Shown piece after piece: positions 31,305-43,148 of a DNA stretch of 64,000 nt; position 1 is the first letter of the stretch, and every line of letters begins with the position of its first letter. A program made the position numbers and the translations under genes. Origin of the DNA: Symsagittifera roscoffensis (Eukaryota; Xenacoelomorpha; Acoela; Convolutidae). The stretch spans positions 61,118,594 to 61,182,593 of the forward strand of contig NC_087067.1 of the NCBI RefSeq assembly GCF_963678635.1, read 5' to 3'. The notes beneath the pieces were generated by a model, which was given only the letters and a program-made list of their open reading frames with translations, made no database searches and was not told where the DNA came from.

Positions 31305-31832
31305 GTGTTTGATTTGGTGGATTCATCAATCCAGAGGGGTACAGGTAGCATAGTTTTTCGCAAATTTTTTCGTGAACCGGAACCAGTGACTGCGGCCGAT
31401 GACTTCAAGATTGGTTATAGGGCGGCCGCGAGGGATGCTATAAGCAGAGTGCAGCAGGAACTGGTGACGAAAGAGATCGAACAAAAAGTGAATCTCGAAC
31501 TGGAAAATGAGAAACTACAGGAGCAACTGAATACCTTCGAAGCAACGGAGGTCGAAGAGACAAAAGCACCAAGCAGTTTTAGCATGAAACTTATCGTGAT
31601 CTCCGATAAGAGGTTCGGCATGGTGCCGCAAGGAAGCAAGATACAGTCGATAATCTCGGTGGCTGGACACCAAGTAATCAGAAATCTGAATGAACCATCA
31701 GAGTTCACCTTGATGCATTTGGACACATATGCAGATTATCTGAGGCAGGTGGAGCCACGCACTGAGTCGAGAGCTGTGCGAGCACTACTAACAACGGGTG
31801 GCCCTCGCATAAAGAAACTTCATGGACGTTAA
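31305..31832 (+). pseudogene. Gag-like C-terminal remnant of copy A
   Basis: The open frame has no ATG start. It includes a coiled-coil-like NLELENEKLQEQLN followed by a short globular part. It is in the same frame as the protease, separated by a TAA at 31830 that a single C-to-T change of CAA would explain. No CCHC zinc knuckle or capsid motif is present, so calling it Gag rests on its position upstream of the protease. Confidence 0.5.
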
Positions 31833-32462
31833 GTGGAAGTCTATGGGCCGTACCAAGTGATGCTGAACGTAGATGGAATCAGTATCTATACTAGAACTTA
31901 TGTGACAACAGACAGTGACCAAATAGGACAGATCAAGTTGGGAGAGGACGAACTCAAAGTCCGCAGGATAGGCCATGACGCTATGATGGAACAAGACGCG
32001 TTACACATTGGATACGAAGCTGATGTGACAGCACATCTACTCGACACCAATGGCAAGAAAATCGGAGTCACAGGGCTTCTAGACAGAGGAGCGGTGGTGA
32101 GCGTGATGCCGATAAAAACTTGGGAAAGAATGGGCTTCACGAGGGAAGATCAAATTCCGAAAAATCTCCGACTGGCCGCAGCCAATTGAGGGGCGATTTA
32201 CGTAGCCGGAAGAACGCCGATAGCTGTACTCCACATGGGAGGACGAAATCTATGGATGAGCTTCCTGGTAGTAGAGAATTTAGACGACGCCGACCAATTC
32301 ATCTTGGGCAGAGATTTTGTCAGGAATTTTGACGTGATGATTGACTTGAACAATGGTCTGATACGGATTAGAAACCTGGACCGGAAGTATGTTAAGGAAC
32401 CAAATAATAGGATAAAAACAGACGAAAACAAGGTGCCAATTTTTTTAGATAGAAAAGTATAA
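31833..32462 (+). pseudogene. Retroviral-type aspartic protease of copy A
   Basis: The frame contains GLLDRGAVVSVMP, where DTG or DSG is expected; the catalytic Asp remains but the Thr/Ser is Arg. Downstream are the flap-side GRTPIAVLHMGG and the terminal QFILGRDFVRNFDV motif (ILG). A TGA at 32187 (consistent with CGA to TGA) and a TAA at 32460 interrupt one continuous frame shared with the preceding remnant and with RT. The enzyme would process Gag-Pol in a live element; this copy cannot. Confidence 0.85.
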
Positions 32463-33770
32463 CTACAGCCAGGACAAGCTGTGGTGGCAATTTTTAGAAT
32501 GAGAAATTTGAATTCGTTAAGTGATAGTAAACAGGTTTGCTTAGTACCGAATCCGAATATTCAGGGTTCGGTAATTTTAGGCCGGAGCTTCTCGGTAACG
32601 CGAAACGGACTGTGTGTCAGTGTGTTATTGAACACACTGGACACCACGGTTTCAATCCAGCGTGGAAAGAAGCTTGGTTATGCTTTGCCGATGAGGACCG
32701 ACTATGAGGAGACAAAAAACTTGAAGAAACATAATGGGAAAGACTGTTCTTATCATGCCAACAAAGATAAAATTTTAAAGAGGATTAATGAATTAAAATT
32801 TATTCATAAATTGTTTTCAATGAAATCCGAAACGGACGACGGCTTATCGAGCTGCTCGAATTTTCCGGAACGCCCCTCGTCATACGAACATTTAAAAGGA
32901 AAAGTAGGTGAGGGAGATTTCGAAAAACTGCGGGACGTTTTAAATCCGAACGCAGATGTATTTTCAAAACATAAAGAGGATATCGGTTGCTGTAACTTCG
33001 TCGAACACGAAATTGAACTGGAAGAAGGTGCCGTTCCGCACAGAGAAGGAGCGAGACGAATAACGCCACACAAGTCGGAAGCGTGCCGAGCGGAAATCGA
33101 AATGCTGCTCGAATACGACATGATAGAACCCTCGAAATTGCCGTGGGCTTGCGGGGTGGTAATGGCGAAAAAAAAGGGGGGCAGCTAAGATTTGGTTGCG
33201 ACTTTCGCTATTTGAATGCTGTGACAATAAAAAGATGCGTACCCGATACCGCAAATAGACGAGAGCCTCTCCAAACTTGGTGATGCCAAGTTCTTCACAA
33301 CACTGGACTTGGGTTCGGCCTTCTGGCAGGTCCCTCTGCGGAAGAAGGATAGAGAGAAAACCGGATTCGCGTGCGAATTGGGATTGTACCAGTGGAAGAG
33401 GATGCCCTTCGGCTTGTGCAATGCAGCGGCCACTTTTCAAAGACTGATGGCTCAGGCTTTGACCAGAGTGACCAAAAAGTACGGGAATCTCGTGATGTGT
33501 TACGTGGATGACATAGTAATAGCGACACCGACCCTGGAAGACCACATTGATCGGCTCGTTGAGGTCTTTGGATGCATGAAAAGAGCAGGCTTGAAATGCA
33601 AACCATCAAAATGTGAAATCTTTAGGGATTCGTTTAAGTACCTTGGAAGAATGGTGGACAGGCATGGTGTGAGGCCAGATCCGGAAGCAGTAGAGGCTGT
33701 GTTGACATGGAAGGCTCCGAGAACGGACACACAGCTAATGAGCTTTCTAGGGTTTGCCAATTATTACGTG
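32463..33770 (+). pseudogene. Reverse transcriptase of copy A (Gypsy type)
   Basis: The pre-RT segment has VFSKHKEDIGCCNFVEHEIE and EMLLEYDMIEPSKLPWACGV. After a frameshift at 33180, GGQLRFGCDFRYLNAVTIK appears in another frame. After a second shift near 33270 the frame returns with LDLGSAFWQVPL (motif A), MPFGLCNAAATFQRLM, and the intact catalytic box CYVDDIVIATPT. The thumb-side GLKCKPSKCEIFRDSFKYLG follows. A third frameshift lies near 33765. Catalytic Asp pairs are intact, so inactivation is by frameshift. Confidence 0.92.
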
Positions 33771-34767
33771 AATTCATCAAAGGATATGCAGACAAGGTGT
33801 GTCCAATGCAGAAGCTGGTGCGCAACAAAGGAAAGAAGTTTGAATGGAATGATGAAGCACAGGCTGCCTTCGGGAACATAAAGCGGGAGCTGTGCGAAGC
33901 GCCAGTACTAGGCATGCCTATGGAAAATGGGATGGATGTTCTTGACACAGACGCGTCGGTAGTAGCTATCTCAGGAATATTGCGTCAGGAACAAGAGCGG
34001 AATGGAAGAACAGTTCTCCGTCCCATTGCATATGGCAGCAAAGTCTTGAGTGACACTGAGATGAAATATGGTGCACCAAAAGCAGAAATGTTTGCAGTAG
34101 TCACTTTTGTGGAAAAGTACCGTGCATACTTGGGGAGCGCTGGTTGAAAACCTACTCGATGGATCAGAGTTATATTGGTAGATGGATAGTGAGATTGGAT
34201 GGCTACCACATGATAATCGAGCACAGGATGCGTGACAAACACCAGAATGCTGACAGCCTCAGTAAAAAAACTGAGTTCTATGAAAGATTGGAGCAGAAGC
34301 AAGCCAATCAAGCAGAAATAAAGGAGGGATTCTCGTTTCTGGACAAAGAAACTTATGAAGCGCTTCCCTTAACGAGATGGTTAGACAAGTCTGGACATCC
34401 AATTCCAGGGCATCCTGAGTTACCTGTCGAAAAAGCACTCGAGATAAAAATCCTATCCAAAAGGGACCCGGTGCCCTTGGATCTGTTGCTGCGCTCAAAC
34501 CTGGTCCAGCAGCAACTCTCTCGCATGAACATAAACAGCCTCTCATTACTTGACAAAACGGTGCAGGTCACACCGCAAGTGATGCGGATGCTGGGTGGAT
34601 TGTTAGAGAGAGAAGTGACCAGAGATGACCCCGAGTGGGCAGTAGCCATGGCATCACTGACAGTCAGTGAGAAGGTGAAGATCATGCCGTCAATACGACA
34701 ACACAAAGACAATGAGAGGGATTGTAGGTCGATAGTTCAGCAACTAGTATCCTCAATTTCCCAATAG
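33771..34767 (+). pseudogene. RNase H and linker of copy A pol
   Basis: LREFIKGYADKVCPMQKL, then the RNase H motifs: VLDTDASVVAISGIL (first Asp), APKAEMFAVVTFVEKYRAYL (Glu) and MRDKHQNADSLSK (Asp). A short deletion with a frame change at 34140-34150 removes the stretch between the second and third motifs where an RVDN-type motif is expected. A linker with long helices continues to a TAG at 34765. Confidence 0.85.
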
Positions 34768-35855
34768 GTCTTGGTGAGTACTTCATACGGTCGGAAAGAG
34801 CAGGGTAACGATACGCGAACGAAAACCGTTACATTTGAGGACCAAGATGGAGAAGGTGAGAAGTTTGAATGAAAAATGGAGCAAGATTGTTTGTCCGGGG
34901 AGACAAATGGTGAGAAAAACCGGCAAGCTCGAGACCAACATCCGGGACAAGGAAGTATGTCCGGGGAGTCTGAGATAGATGAAAAAGTTCCTGACAAGAA
35001 ACAGGACCGGGGAGTTCAGATGGATGCGAAGAAGGCACGGACCTGATCTGAGGGAGGGTGTAGACTCCATCACAGACTCTTCAATAGATGACAGTTCCAG
35101 GAAATCAAGTATTGATACATACTCAGACAGGAACTGGAGCTCGGGATCGGAAATGTCAGAACTAGCGATCCACACACTGCTAGTGGAAACTCGTGCAAGG
35201 GATCTGGATATAGAAGTGTACCAGGACCCTGACATTGATCGCTACCTCATACCAGGCGAAAGAGTCTTTAACAACGCAGCGGATGATTTGGAAACAATAG
35301 CGGTATCGAAGCGGTCGATAAGTCTATTGCCGCAGAAAGCGGTAGTCAGGACTGATCTTCAGCCGTTCAAACAGGAATCACAACCGTTGGCGAAGATTTG
35401 GTGAGTTAAGATGGAGGAAGACACACACCAGCCCAATGAGATGAATTGTCAGATGAGGGTCATGAAGACATACTTGAAGGCGAGATACAGACTCTCGGAC
35501 CTACTAAGGGCGCAGAGAAATGACCGCATGACAAGTAATCTGAAAAGGTGGATAGAAAATGGTGCACCAGACAAAGGTGACATGCAAGAAGACAGTTGCC
35601 GTATCCTGAGACAGTACTTCATGCAGAAGGAGGGGAGGGTCATATTTGAACAAGGACGGGATTGTGGCTTGGAAGAGAAGAGAAGAAGACAAAGTCCTAT
35701 ACAAGTATAACGAGATAGTGTTGCCGCAACTCTATCAGACAGAACTATTATTCAGGTCGCATGATCAGATGGGCCTTCAAGGGATCGACAAAGTGTATCA
35801 GAGGATCCTGAAGCGCTTTGAGTGGCCTGGAAGGAAAAAGGCATATGAGAAGTGA
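34768..35855 (+). pseudogene. Pol linker and truncated integrase zinc-binding region of copy A
   Basis: Several short frames (34979-35404, 35411-35710 and 35646-35855) encode an acidic linker, then KARYRLSDLLRAQRNDRMTS and YFMQKEGRVI, then YQTELLFRSHDQMGLQG with KVYQRILKRFEWPG. The last is the H2C2 integrase zinc-binding region, in which the second His is replaced by Leu (GLQG). The sequence stops before the cysteine pair. The DDE core and C-terminal integrase domain are absent, and the next bases belong to ORF-X. Confidence 0.8.
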
Positions 35856-35859
35856 AGAA

Positions 35860-36287
35860 GATGTTAAACGACATGTTGGGGGTATGCCCCTATTAACCGA
35901 TCTGAGCTTGGCTATGAGGACCGATCCCTTAGCATTGATCAGAGGAGCCACGGAGTTTGTGACAGTGATATATGGACCAGCAGTCACGTTTGCGTTCCCT
36001 GACGTTAAGGTGGAGGCGTATAGGAGGTCGGTGCTGCACCTGAACCTCATATCAGCAGTGGACGGTAGTGTACTGAACTGGTGTGAGCAGCATGTGTTGC
36101 GGGAATTCATGAGCGAATATCTGTTGTTTGCGAAAATAGCAGAGCCAGAAATGACGGTAATCAACTTTGACGACCTTTTCCGTTATCGTATGGGAGAAGT
36201 AGAGAGAGGGCACATCGAGGTGTTTCCGAAGCTCTGGAATCTGAGACCCTATGACAAAACGAATGGTGAAATGACCAGAGTTCCTCG
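35860..36287 (+). pseudogene. ORF-X copy A, segment 1
   Basis: This begins within the family at VGGMPLLTDLSLAMRTDPLA and continues through TVIYGPAVTFAFPD, VLHLNLISAVDG and NWCEQHVLREFMSEYLL. Copy B has the collinear GGMPLLTDLCLAMRSDP, CIYGPAVTYAFPDP, SLISVLDGTALNWCQQEALR. Everything N-terminal of this point in copy B (about 530 residues) is missing in copy A, because a deletion fused it to the integrase fragment at about 35850-35875. The family is not recognised. It is probably a multidomain, mostly helical soluble protein; no membrane segment or signal peptide is visible here. Confidence 0.7.
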
Positions 36288-36884
36288 TCCCAAGAAAGGT
36301 ACTGTGACTGAGCCCTCTATTCTTCTTCTTCTTGGTGATACCATGAGGATTCTTTGTTCGTTATTTCTTGAATTGCCAGGAGAGCTGCTCTCCGGCAAAT
36401 TCCGTTTCATTTCTGTAAAGGCTGACGGAGGCTCCAGTGTCGATGTGCCTTTATCTGCTGGCTCAGTCGCCTCCAACGTATCCGCGTTATTCTCAAAATC
36501 ACTGAGGAAATTGAAATCCAGGCTGGATACTCCTCCTGAGGATGCTCTGTCGTCTTCCCCACGAGCTTGATTTGCATCTTGTTGCATGGGTTCTTCTGTT
36601 TGACGGCTTCCTCCCTGTCTATCATCTCCTTCTGACTTCTCCCTCTTCGAGCGTGAGGGTCCTTGCTTTCCAGTGTCGGCTCCTTCCGGAAACTTCGGTA
36701 TGATCAACGTACCGACCGATCTATCTTCCTCTTCTCCATGGACCACTTTGATTTCCTCACAACGGAAGGGTGCTAGGAAGGTTCTCGTCTGTAGCGTTCG
36801 TACTACCGTCAATTTCGGTTTCACACTAGTCAGGATCAAGAAGGCCTCAGGCAATTCAGTCCTGCCTCTCATCTTCATAGGCGC
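36288..36884 (-). repeat. Inverted duplicate arm (597 bp) inside ORF-X copy A
   Basis: The minus strand encodes the same peptide as the plus strand at 37210-37806 (LPEAFLILTSVKPKLTVV against LPEASLILTSVKPELTVV; KVVHGEEEDRS in both). Relative to copy B this arm interrupts the normal order between MTRVPR and HKVREETK, so it is the inserted copy. The arms are separated by 325 bp. Confidence 0.9.
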
Positions 36885-38133
36885 ATATCACAAGGTGAGA
36901 GAAGAGACGAAAGCCTGGGGTGATTACGAGAAGCTGCCAGATGCAATCACTGAATTCCCTCTGATAAGAAGGATGTTGCTCGGAGCAGTCTCCGTGGTAC
37001 AAACTCCTAGGTTGAGAGCATTTGAAACCAATGAAAGGAGAATAGAGTAATTCGTGGCAACGATGGATAAATACTTTGTGGGAAGAAATGCCTGCGTGTT
37101 ACGGTACACGCGATTTGCCTACACGGATCAAGCGACGAGGAGGCGAATAAGGAACGCTGCGACTCCCAAGCCTGGAGGATTTGATAAGGAGTGGTCGGGA
37201 TTAGGCCTAGCGCCTATGAAGGTGAGAGGCAGGAGTGAATTGCCTGAGGCCTCCTTGATCCTGACTAGTGTGAAACCGGAATTGACGGTAGTAGGAACGC
37301 TACAGACGAGAACCTTCCTAGCACCCTTCGGTTGTGAGGAAATCAAAGTGGTCCATGGAGAAGAGGAAGATAGATCGGCCGGTACGTTGATCATACCAAA
37401 GTTTCCGGAAGGAGCCGACACTGGAAAGCAAGGACCCTCACGCTCGAAGAGGGAGAAGTCAGAAGGAGATGATGGACAGGGAGGAAGCCGTCAAACAGAA
37501 GAACCCATGCAACAAGATGAAAATCAAGCTCGTGGGGAAGACGACAGAGCATCGACAGGGGGAGTATCCAGCCTGGATTTCAATTTTCTCAGTGATTTTG
37601 AGAATAACGCGGATACGTTGGAGGCGACTGAGCCAGCAGATGAAGGCACATCAACACTGGAGTCTCCGTCAGCCTTTACAGAAATGAAACGGAAATTGCC
37701 GGAGAGCAGCTCTCCTGGCAATTCAAGAAAAAACGAACAAAGAATCCTCATGGTATCACCAAGAAGAAGAAGAGTAGAGGGCTCAGCCAGAGTACCTTTC
37801 TTGGGAACGTTGCCCGAAGAAGAGTGGGAAGTACATCACCGAGACCATGAGAATAGGACAGGATGTAGATTGGACAGACTGGCGTTCATGGAAGAAGTCT
37901 GGGGAGTAGTTCAGAGCTATGGGACCCAGTCCATTATGAAAACAGGTCTCAACCGACCATTGATGCTGGAAGTCCTTGACAAGCTTGATGAGTGTGAAGG
38001 GAGATTGAGTGAGTTGTTGATTGACTCAGCCACTGACGAAAGTGAAGCGAACTCTCCCATCAAGATGACACAGCAGGACGATAAAGGAGAGGTGGTGTAT
38101 CTGTCAAGAACCAGGAAAGGAATTGGCGATTGA
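36885..38133 (+). pseudogene. ORF-X copy A, segment 2 (spacer, authentic arm and beyond)
   Basis: The spacer encodes EETKAWGDYEKLPDAITEFP then LIRRMLLGAVS, matching copy B ATIPEFPKVRRITLGM. A TAA at 37048 corresponds in alignment to a TAA in copy B, and homology resumes in the same frame after both (MDKYFVGRNACVL against WDPLFIGYTAAVY). From 37210 there is a charged, probably disordered region (QGPSRSKREKSEGDD), then VPFLGTLPEEEWEVHH, which matches copy B MFLGTLDEKAWGEFL. A frameshift at about 38125 leads into the next segment. Confidence 0.7.
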
Positions 38134-40369
38134 TAAGATCAACGAGATGAAAATGAAGTTAGGCAGCAGAGTGACGCCGAGGAGAGTAGGAAAGGCGAAT
38201 GTGGATTCGGAGATATCGATAAAAGCTGTCAATTCGGCGAAAAGAAAACGAGTCGAAGAGGTCATGGATTTACGACAAGGTGATTATCAATTGCCTGGCT
38301 CGGATAAATTTTTGACTGATATAGCGATGGTGCCACCCATTCTCATGGCGGGGATAAAGTCAACAGGCTACAAATCCAAAAGGAGTGACCGCACTCTGAC
38401 TGGAGCGACCTTAGAAATGGAAATACTCAGCCAATTTGGAGAGATCACAATGAAAGACTTTAAGCCATCTCCGATGAATCAGGGAAAGGGAAGTGTCGCA
38501 GGACAATTAGTACCAGTGGAGTATAACCGACTGACAGTATCGGAGGCTGTGTCGATAGATGAACCCGCCGGTGGATACATGGAAATGTTGGAGTACCGAA
38601 ACTCGGCTAGAGGCTATGTGATGGCTCTGGAAGACAAGAGTGCCATGAAGAGTTATCTGGAAACAATGTTGCAAGGCACCACCCTCAAGCAGAAGGCGTA
38701 CGGGACTTTAGCGTCGTCTGAGATACAGGCAGAAATGATAGAGCAGTTGGTGAGGCTTCCATGGAAAGCAGTGGTGTTACGGTACTTCGAAGAAGAGATG
38801 AGGACTGCGCCAAGAATACACGCTCTCATGGCAGTACTTTACGTGAGAACCGAATTACAACTGAGGTTTGCCTGGAGCATGATGGGACTGACTCGCGAAG
38901 AATACGACTCAGAAGAAAGGAAGAGGTCAAAAGAAGAGAAGGTTTTCCTTATGACGAACCTGAGGGATCTGATAATCCAAGAGAGGGCAGCAGTAGCGTG
39001 TGCGAAGCGGAGAGACGCTCTCTGTTTCATTCGATTCATGATAGAGCAGATTTCAGTACCAGCATTGAACACCTGTGTCAAGATGCTGAGGGAGGGCGAT
39101 GAGCCAGCAAAAGCCTTACTCTTGCTAGCACTGCTGGATATGCAGCAAAGGAAACCGATGAGGGTGAAAATGAAAGAACCCGAGGAGTTAGAGCCCATGA
39201 GAAAGGTAGACGAAATCAGGAGATTCTCAAACAGAGAACTGAGACTCACTAAAGAATCTATGGGGGCATTGCCGAAATCCAGTGAATACTGTGGACCGAT
39301 CAAGAAGAAAATGTACAGCTACGTATCCGGAATCATAGGGATAGCGTACAACCCGTTCCTGAGTGAAGACATACGCGATTGCTTCTTCGATTACGAGCAG
39401 GCAGTGTTGCTAAGATTCTGGACGTCGAGAATTGTAACGATTAAGAGCGCTACCAATCCTCAGATCAAATTGGGACTGATCTTGGAAGAAGAGGTGACTG
39501 CACCTTCCGTACCAAAATCCGACAAAAGAGTGGAATTTGGGTTGGGGTTCTCAGATGAATTACTGAGAACGAGCTTGATGGTAGTGTGGGAATTGATGAG
39601 GCCATCATGGTGTCCTAGTCCCAACGCTGACTCGATATTACGGGCGACGCAAGACGTGCAGAGGGAGCTGAATGTAGACTGTAACCTTCGTGAACTTAAC
39701 ATCATATATAATGTGATGATAACGGCCTCTAGGAGCAACGAGGAAGACAAAATGGAGTTGCCTGGCTGGGGACCAGAAGACTGGGTCAAACCTGGTAGCT
39801 GTCTGGCGGAAGTCTGTGGACTGGAAGGTCACATTTGTGGAGGTCTGGACTGTGTGAAAACCCTAGAGAGACAACACAAGCAATTGACGATACTGTTTGG
39901 GAATGTCGCGATGAAAGCAAGGACGGAAACGGAACTGATCGCGGATTGCTATGGAGGGACCGAGGTGAATCTAGTGACTGCACTAGGATTCTACAGCATG
40001 TTTAGTTCTTTAGAGTCACAATTGAATCTAGAACAGAGACATGAGATGGTCACTGCCATCAGTGTAGAAGTATTCCCAGGAGTTCTGCAAACCGAGCAGA
40101 AACACATAGGAAAATGGGGGGAAGCGATCGAGGCGGAAATGAACATCAGACACAGTGAGACTTATTGTAGACCATCAGGAGCACGTTATTTGGTGGGCTC
40201 GACATTGGCTCCAATGTGCAAGAGCAGATACTTGGTGCATTTCGTAGCTGTGGATGTAAAGACTACGAGAACGACTGTGGATCAAGCCTTCTCAGTGCCA
40301 AAGTGTGTGAGACTGACAAGAATGTCCGAAAAATCTTATGAGAGCTGCTATTTAAGATGTTCTCAGTAG
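38123..40369 (+). pseudogene. ORF-X copy A, segment 3 (748-codon open frame)
   Basis: This is the longest uninterrupted frame in the window, opening without an ATG at its start. Blocks shared with copy B include RYFEEEMRTAP, RRDALCFIRFMIEQ, KVDEIRRFSNRELR, LMRPSWCPSPNA, KPGSCLAEVCGLEGHICGG, LVTALGFYSMFSSLESQL, SVEVFPGVLQTEQKHI and QAFSVPKCVRLTRMS. The Cys/His-rich CLAEVCGLEGHICGG could bind metal. No known catalytic signature is recognised. A frameshift near 40340 ends it; homology continues in another frame (SVVPERTKEELE). Confidence 0.7.
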
Positions 40370-41253
40370 TCCCAGAGAGAACAAAGGAGGAGTTGGAATC
40401 GATACTGGGAAGGAAGTTCATGGGATACGTGAGTGGGAACTTCAGTGACTTTGAGAGACAGAAACAGAGATGATCAACCGTTACAGATTACAATGCAGTA
40501 GACGAGAATGATGAATTCCACCGAGCAATGAGGGAAGTGGAACCATTCCTGGAAGCTTCGGGAAAACGTAATTGGAGGAGCATCATGTTGACACATGACG
40601 AGTTTCCCTGCCACTGCTTGCTGCAGACTTGGTGGTATCCCGAGCGTAGTAATCTGGTGTTGATCTGCGACTCTGGAGAGCTGCTCTCCATGGGTTTACC
40701 AGACTCATCACAGCCCATAACGATAGTGATAGTGGGAGTTATGATGGCGATACGATGGCTGGAAGCTCATGTGAGAGAGAGCAATAGACAGGAAGCGCCA
40801 ACGAGAGAAGAGTTGCGGAAATTGGATTGTCTGAAAGATTTAGATCTTTTTGAGACAATGTGCAAGATTCTAAACATTCCGATGGAAGTGAAGAAGATAT
40901 GGGCAGGAAGACGATTGACGCCATGGTTCAGAGCTAACATGACTGCATGGTTGTACGAATATGCTAAGAAGCATATGTCGAAGCACGACAGAGTGTACAG
41001 TGAATATCAGCTGGACATTGGGGCAGGAGCTTTCAAGCGAGCTTTCGTGGCACATCAGAATGCAGTGACCACCGCTGTGAAAAGAATTTCCAGGACAAGT
41101 GAACGTAGTGGAAGGGAGAAGGCGGAGATGTTGAATGAAGATTTGGAGAGAAATGTGACGTTGTGTCTCCACAACAGCTTCTGCAGGAACAGAGAATCTA
41201 ACGTGGATCCCCTACCTTGTTGTAAACAGAGGGTAGAAGAGCAGAAGTGTTAG
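40370..41253 (+). pseudogene. ORF-X copy A, C-terminal segment
   Basis: After the TGA at 40471, homology resumes in the same frame: PFLEASGKRNWRSIM, HCLLQTWWYPERSNLVL, ITIVIVGVMMAIRWLEAH, MEVKKIWAGRRLTPWFRA, FKRAFVAHQNAVTTAVKR and NVTLCLHNSFCRNRES. Copy B has LEASGERNLRSI, PCHCLAQTVWYPDH, LLVVSTMLALRWIEEN and RCLHNSFCLNRES. The hydrophobic IVIVGVMMAIRWL could be a buried helix. The frame ends at the TAG at 41251. Confidence 0.7.
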
Positions 41254-41868
41254 AGGACTGCTTCCAACAGCGTCAGAATAGCTATTAATGTGTTGCAAGA
41301 CACAGAAACTGAAAGCGCAGAGTCAGTATCACAGGAGGAAGAGATGGAACATTGACGAACGGTCGAAAAAACAAGAGGCAAAAAGAAAGGAAAATTAGAA
41401 GAATTTAGAAGTTTTAGAACTTCTAAACGACGAAAAGAGAAAAAACAAAGAAATGCGGAAAAAGAAGTAAATAAAACTCAGAGTTGTTTTATGTGTGTGA
41501 AAAAACTCAAGTGAGAAACCAAGCAACCAAGTTATAATTGAAAACTGAAACATTTAGTTGAGTTTTGAACCTTACAGAATTTGTTGCATTTATAAATTTG
41601 CATTTTGATTTTTAGTTAAGTGGCTTTAGAGACACTTATTATTTATTTAGAAAGGCTTGAGTGAAGAGTATATTTAAATATTCCAGCCTGCATGATTGTT
41701 TTTAATCACTTAGGACGACTGATCACTTTGTGTGACATGAAAGACTTGGATAGTCTCTTGAAGATGGAGATTGTTTCATTGTTTTTTCTAACCACAGAGT
41801 TTCTTAGTTTTAATATTCAGGACAATAACAAGCAAGATTTCCGAAGGGAAGGAGCATAGTAGAATCTC

Positions 41869-43148
41869 GTGACTGCACTAGGATTCTACAGCATGTTTAG
41901 TTCTTTAGAGTCACTATTGAATCTAGAACAGAGACATGAGATGGTCACTGCCATCAGTGTAGAAGTATTCCCAGGAGTTCTGCAAACCGAGCAGAAACAC
42001 ATAGGAAAATGGAGGGAAGCGATCGAGGCGGAAATGAACATCAGACACAGTGAGACTTATTGTAGACCATCAGGAGCACGTTATTTGGTGGGCTCGACAT
42101 TGGCTCCAATGTGCAAGAGCAGATACTTGGTGCATTTCGTAGCTGTGGATGTAAAGACTACGAGAACGACTGTGGATCAAGCCTTCTCAGTGCCAAAGTG
42201 TGTGAGACTGACAAGAATGTCCGAAAAATCTTATGAGAGCTGCTATTTAAGATGTTCTCAGTAGTCCCAGAGAGAACAAAGGAGGAGTTGGAATCGATAC
42301 TGGGAAGGAAGTTCATGGGATACGTGAGTGGGAACTTCAGTGACTTTGAGAGACAGAAACAGAGATGATCAACCGTTACAGATTACAATGCAGTAGACGA
42401 GAATGATGAATTCCACCGAGCAATGAGGGAAGTGGAACCATTCCTGGAAGCTTCGGGAAAACGTAATTGGAGGAGCATCATGTTGACACATGACGAGTTT
42501 CCCTGCCACTGCTTGCTGCAGACTTGGTGGTATCCCGAGCGTAGTAATCTGGTGTTGATCTGGGACTCTGGAGAGCTGCTCTCCATGGGTTTACCAGACT
42601 CATCACAGCCCATAACGATAGTGATAGTGGGAGTTATGATGGCGATACGATGGCTGGAAGCTCATGTGACAGAGAGCAATAGACAGGAAGCGCCAACGAG
42701 AGAAGAGTTGCGGAAATTGGATTGTCTGAAAGATTTAGATCTTTTTGAGACAATGTGCAAGATTCTAAACATTCCGATGGAAGTGAAGAAGATATGGGCA
42801 GGAAGACGATTGACGCCATGGTTCAGAGCTAACATGACTGCATGGTTGTACGAATATGCTAAGAAGCATATGTCGAAGCACGACAGAGTGTACAGTGAAT
42901 ATCAGCTGGACATTGGGGCAGGAGCTTTCAAGCGAGCTTTCGTGGCACATCGGAATGCAGTGACCACCGCTGTGAAAAGAATTTCCAGGACAAGTGAACG
43001 TAGTGGAAGGGAGAAGGCGGAGATGTTGAATGAAGATTTGGAGAGAAATGTGACGTTGTGTCTCCACAACAGCTTCTGCAGGAACAGAGAATCTAACGTG
43101 GATCCCCTACCTTGTTGTAAACAGAGGGTAGAAGAGCAGAAGTGTTAG
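41869..43148 (+). pseudogene. Duplicated ORF-X C-terminus (second unit)
   Basis: This is the second copy of the ORF-X tail: 41869-42264 (ALGFYSMFSSLESLL onward) and, after the frameshift and TGA, 42423-43148 (VEPFLEASGKRNWRS onward). It has no start of its own. It differs from the first unit by a few residues, for example HRNAV instead of HQNAV. Confidence 0.85.

Noticed and set aside
36285-36878. Independent minus-strand gene encoding a 209-residue acidic protein
   Set aside because: It is the inverted copy of ORF-X sequence at 37210-37806.
35860-41253. Env-like identity for ORF-X
   Set aside because: No signal peptide, furin-like site, fusion peptide or C-terminal membrane anchor could be seen; position alone is not enough.
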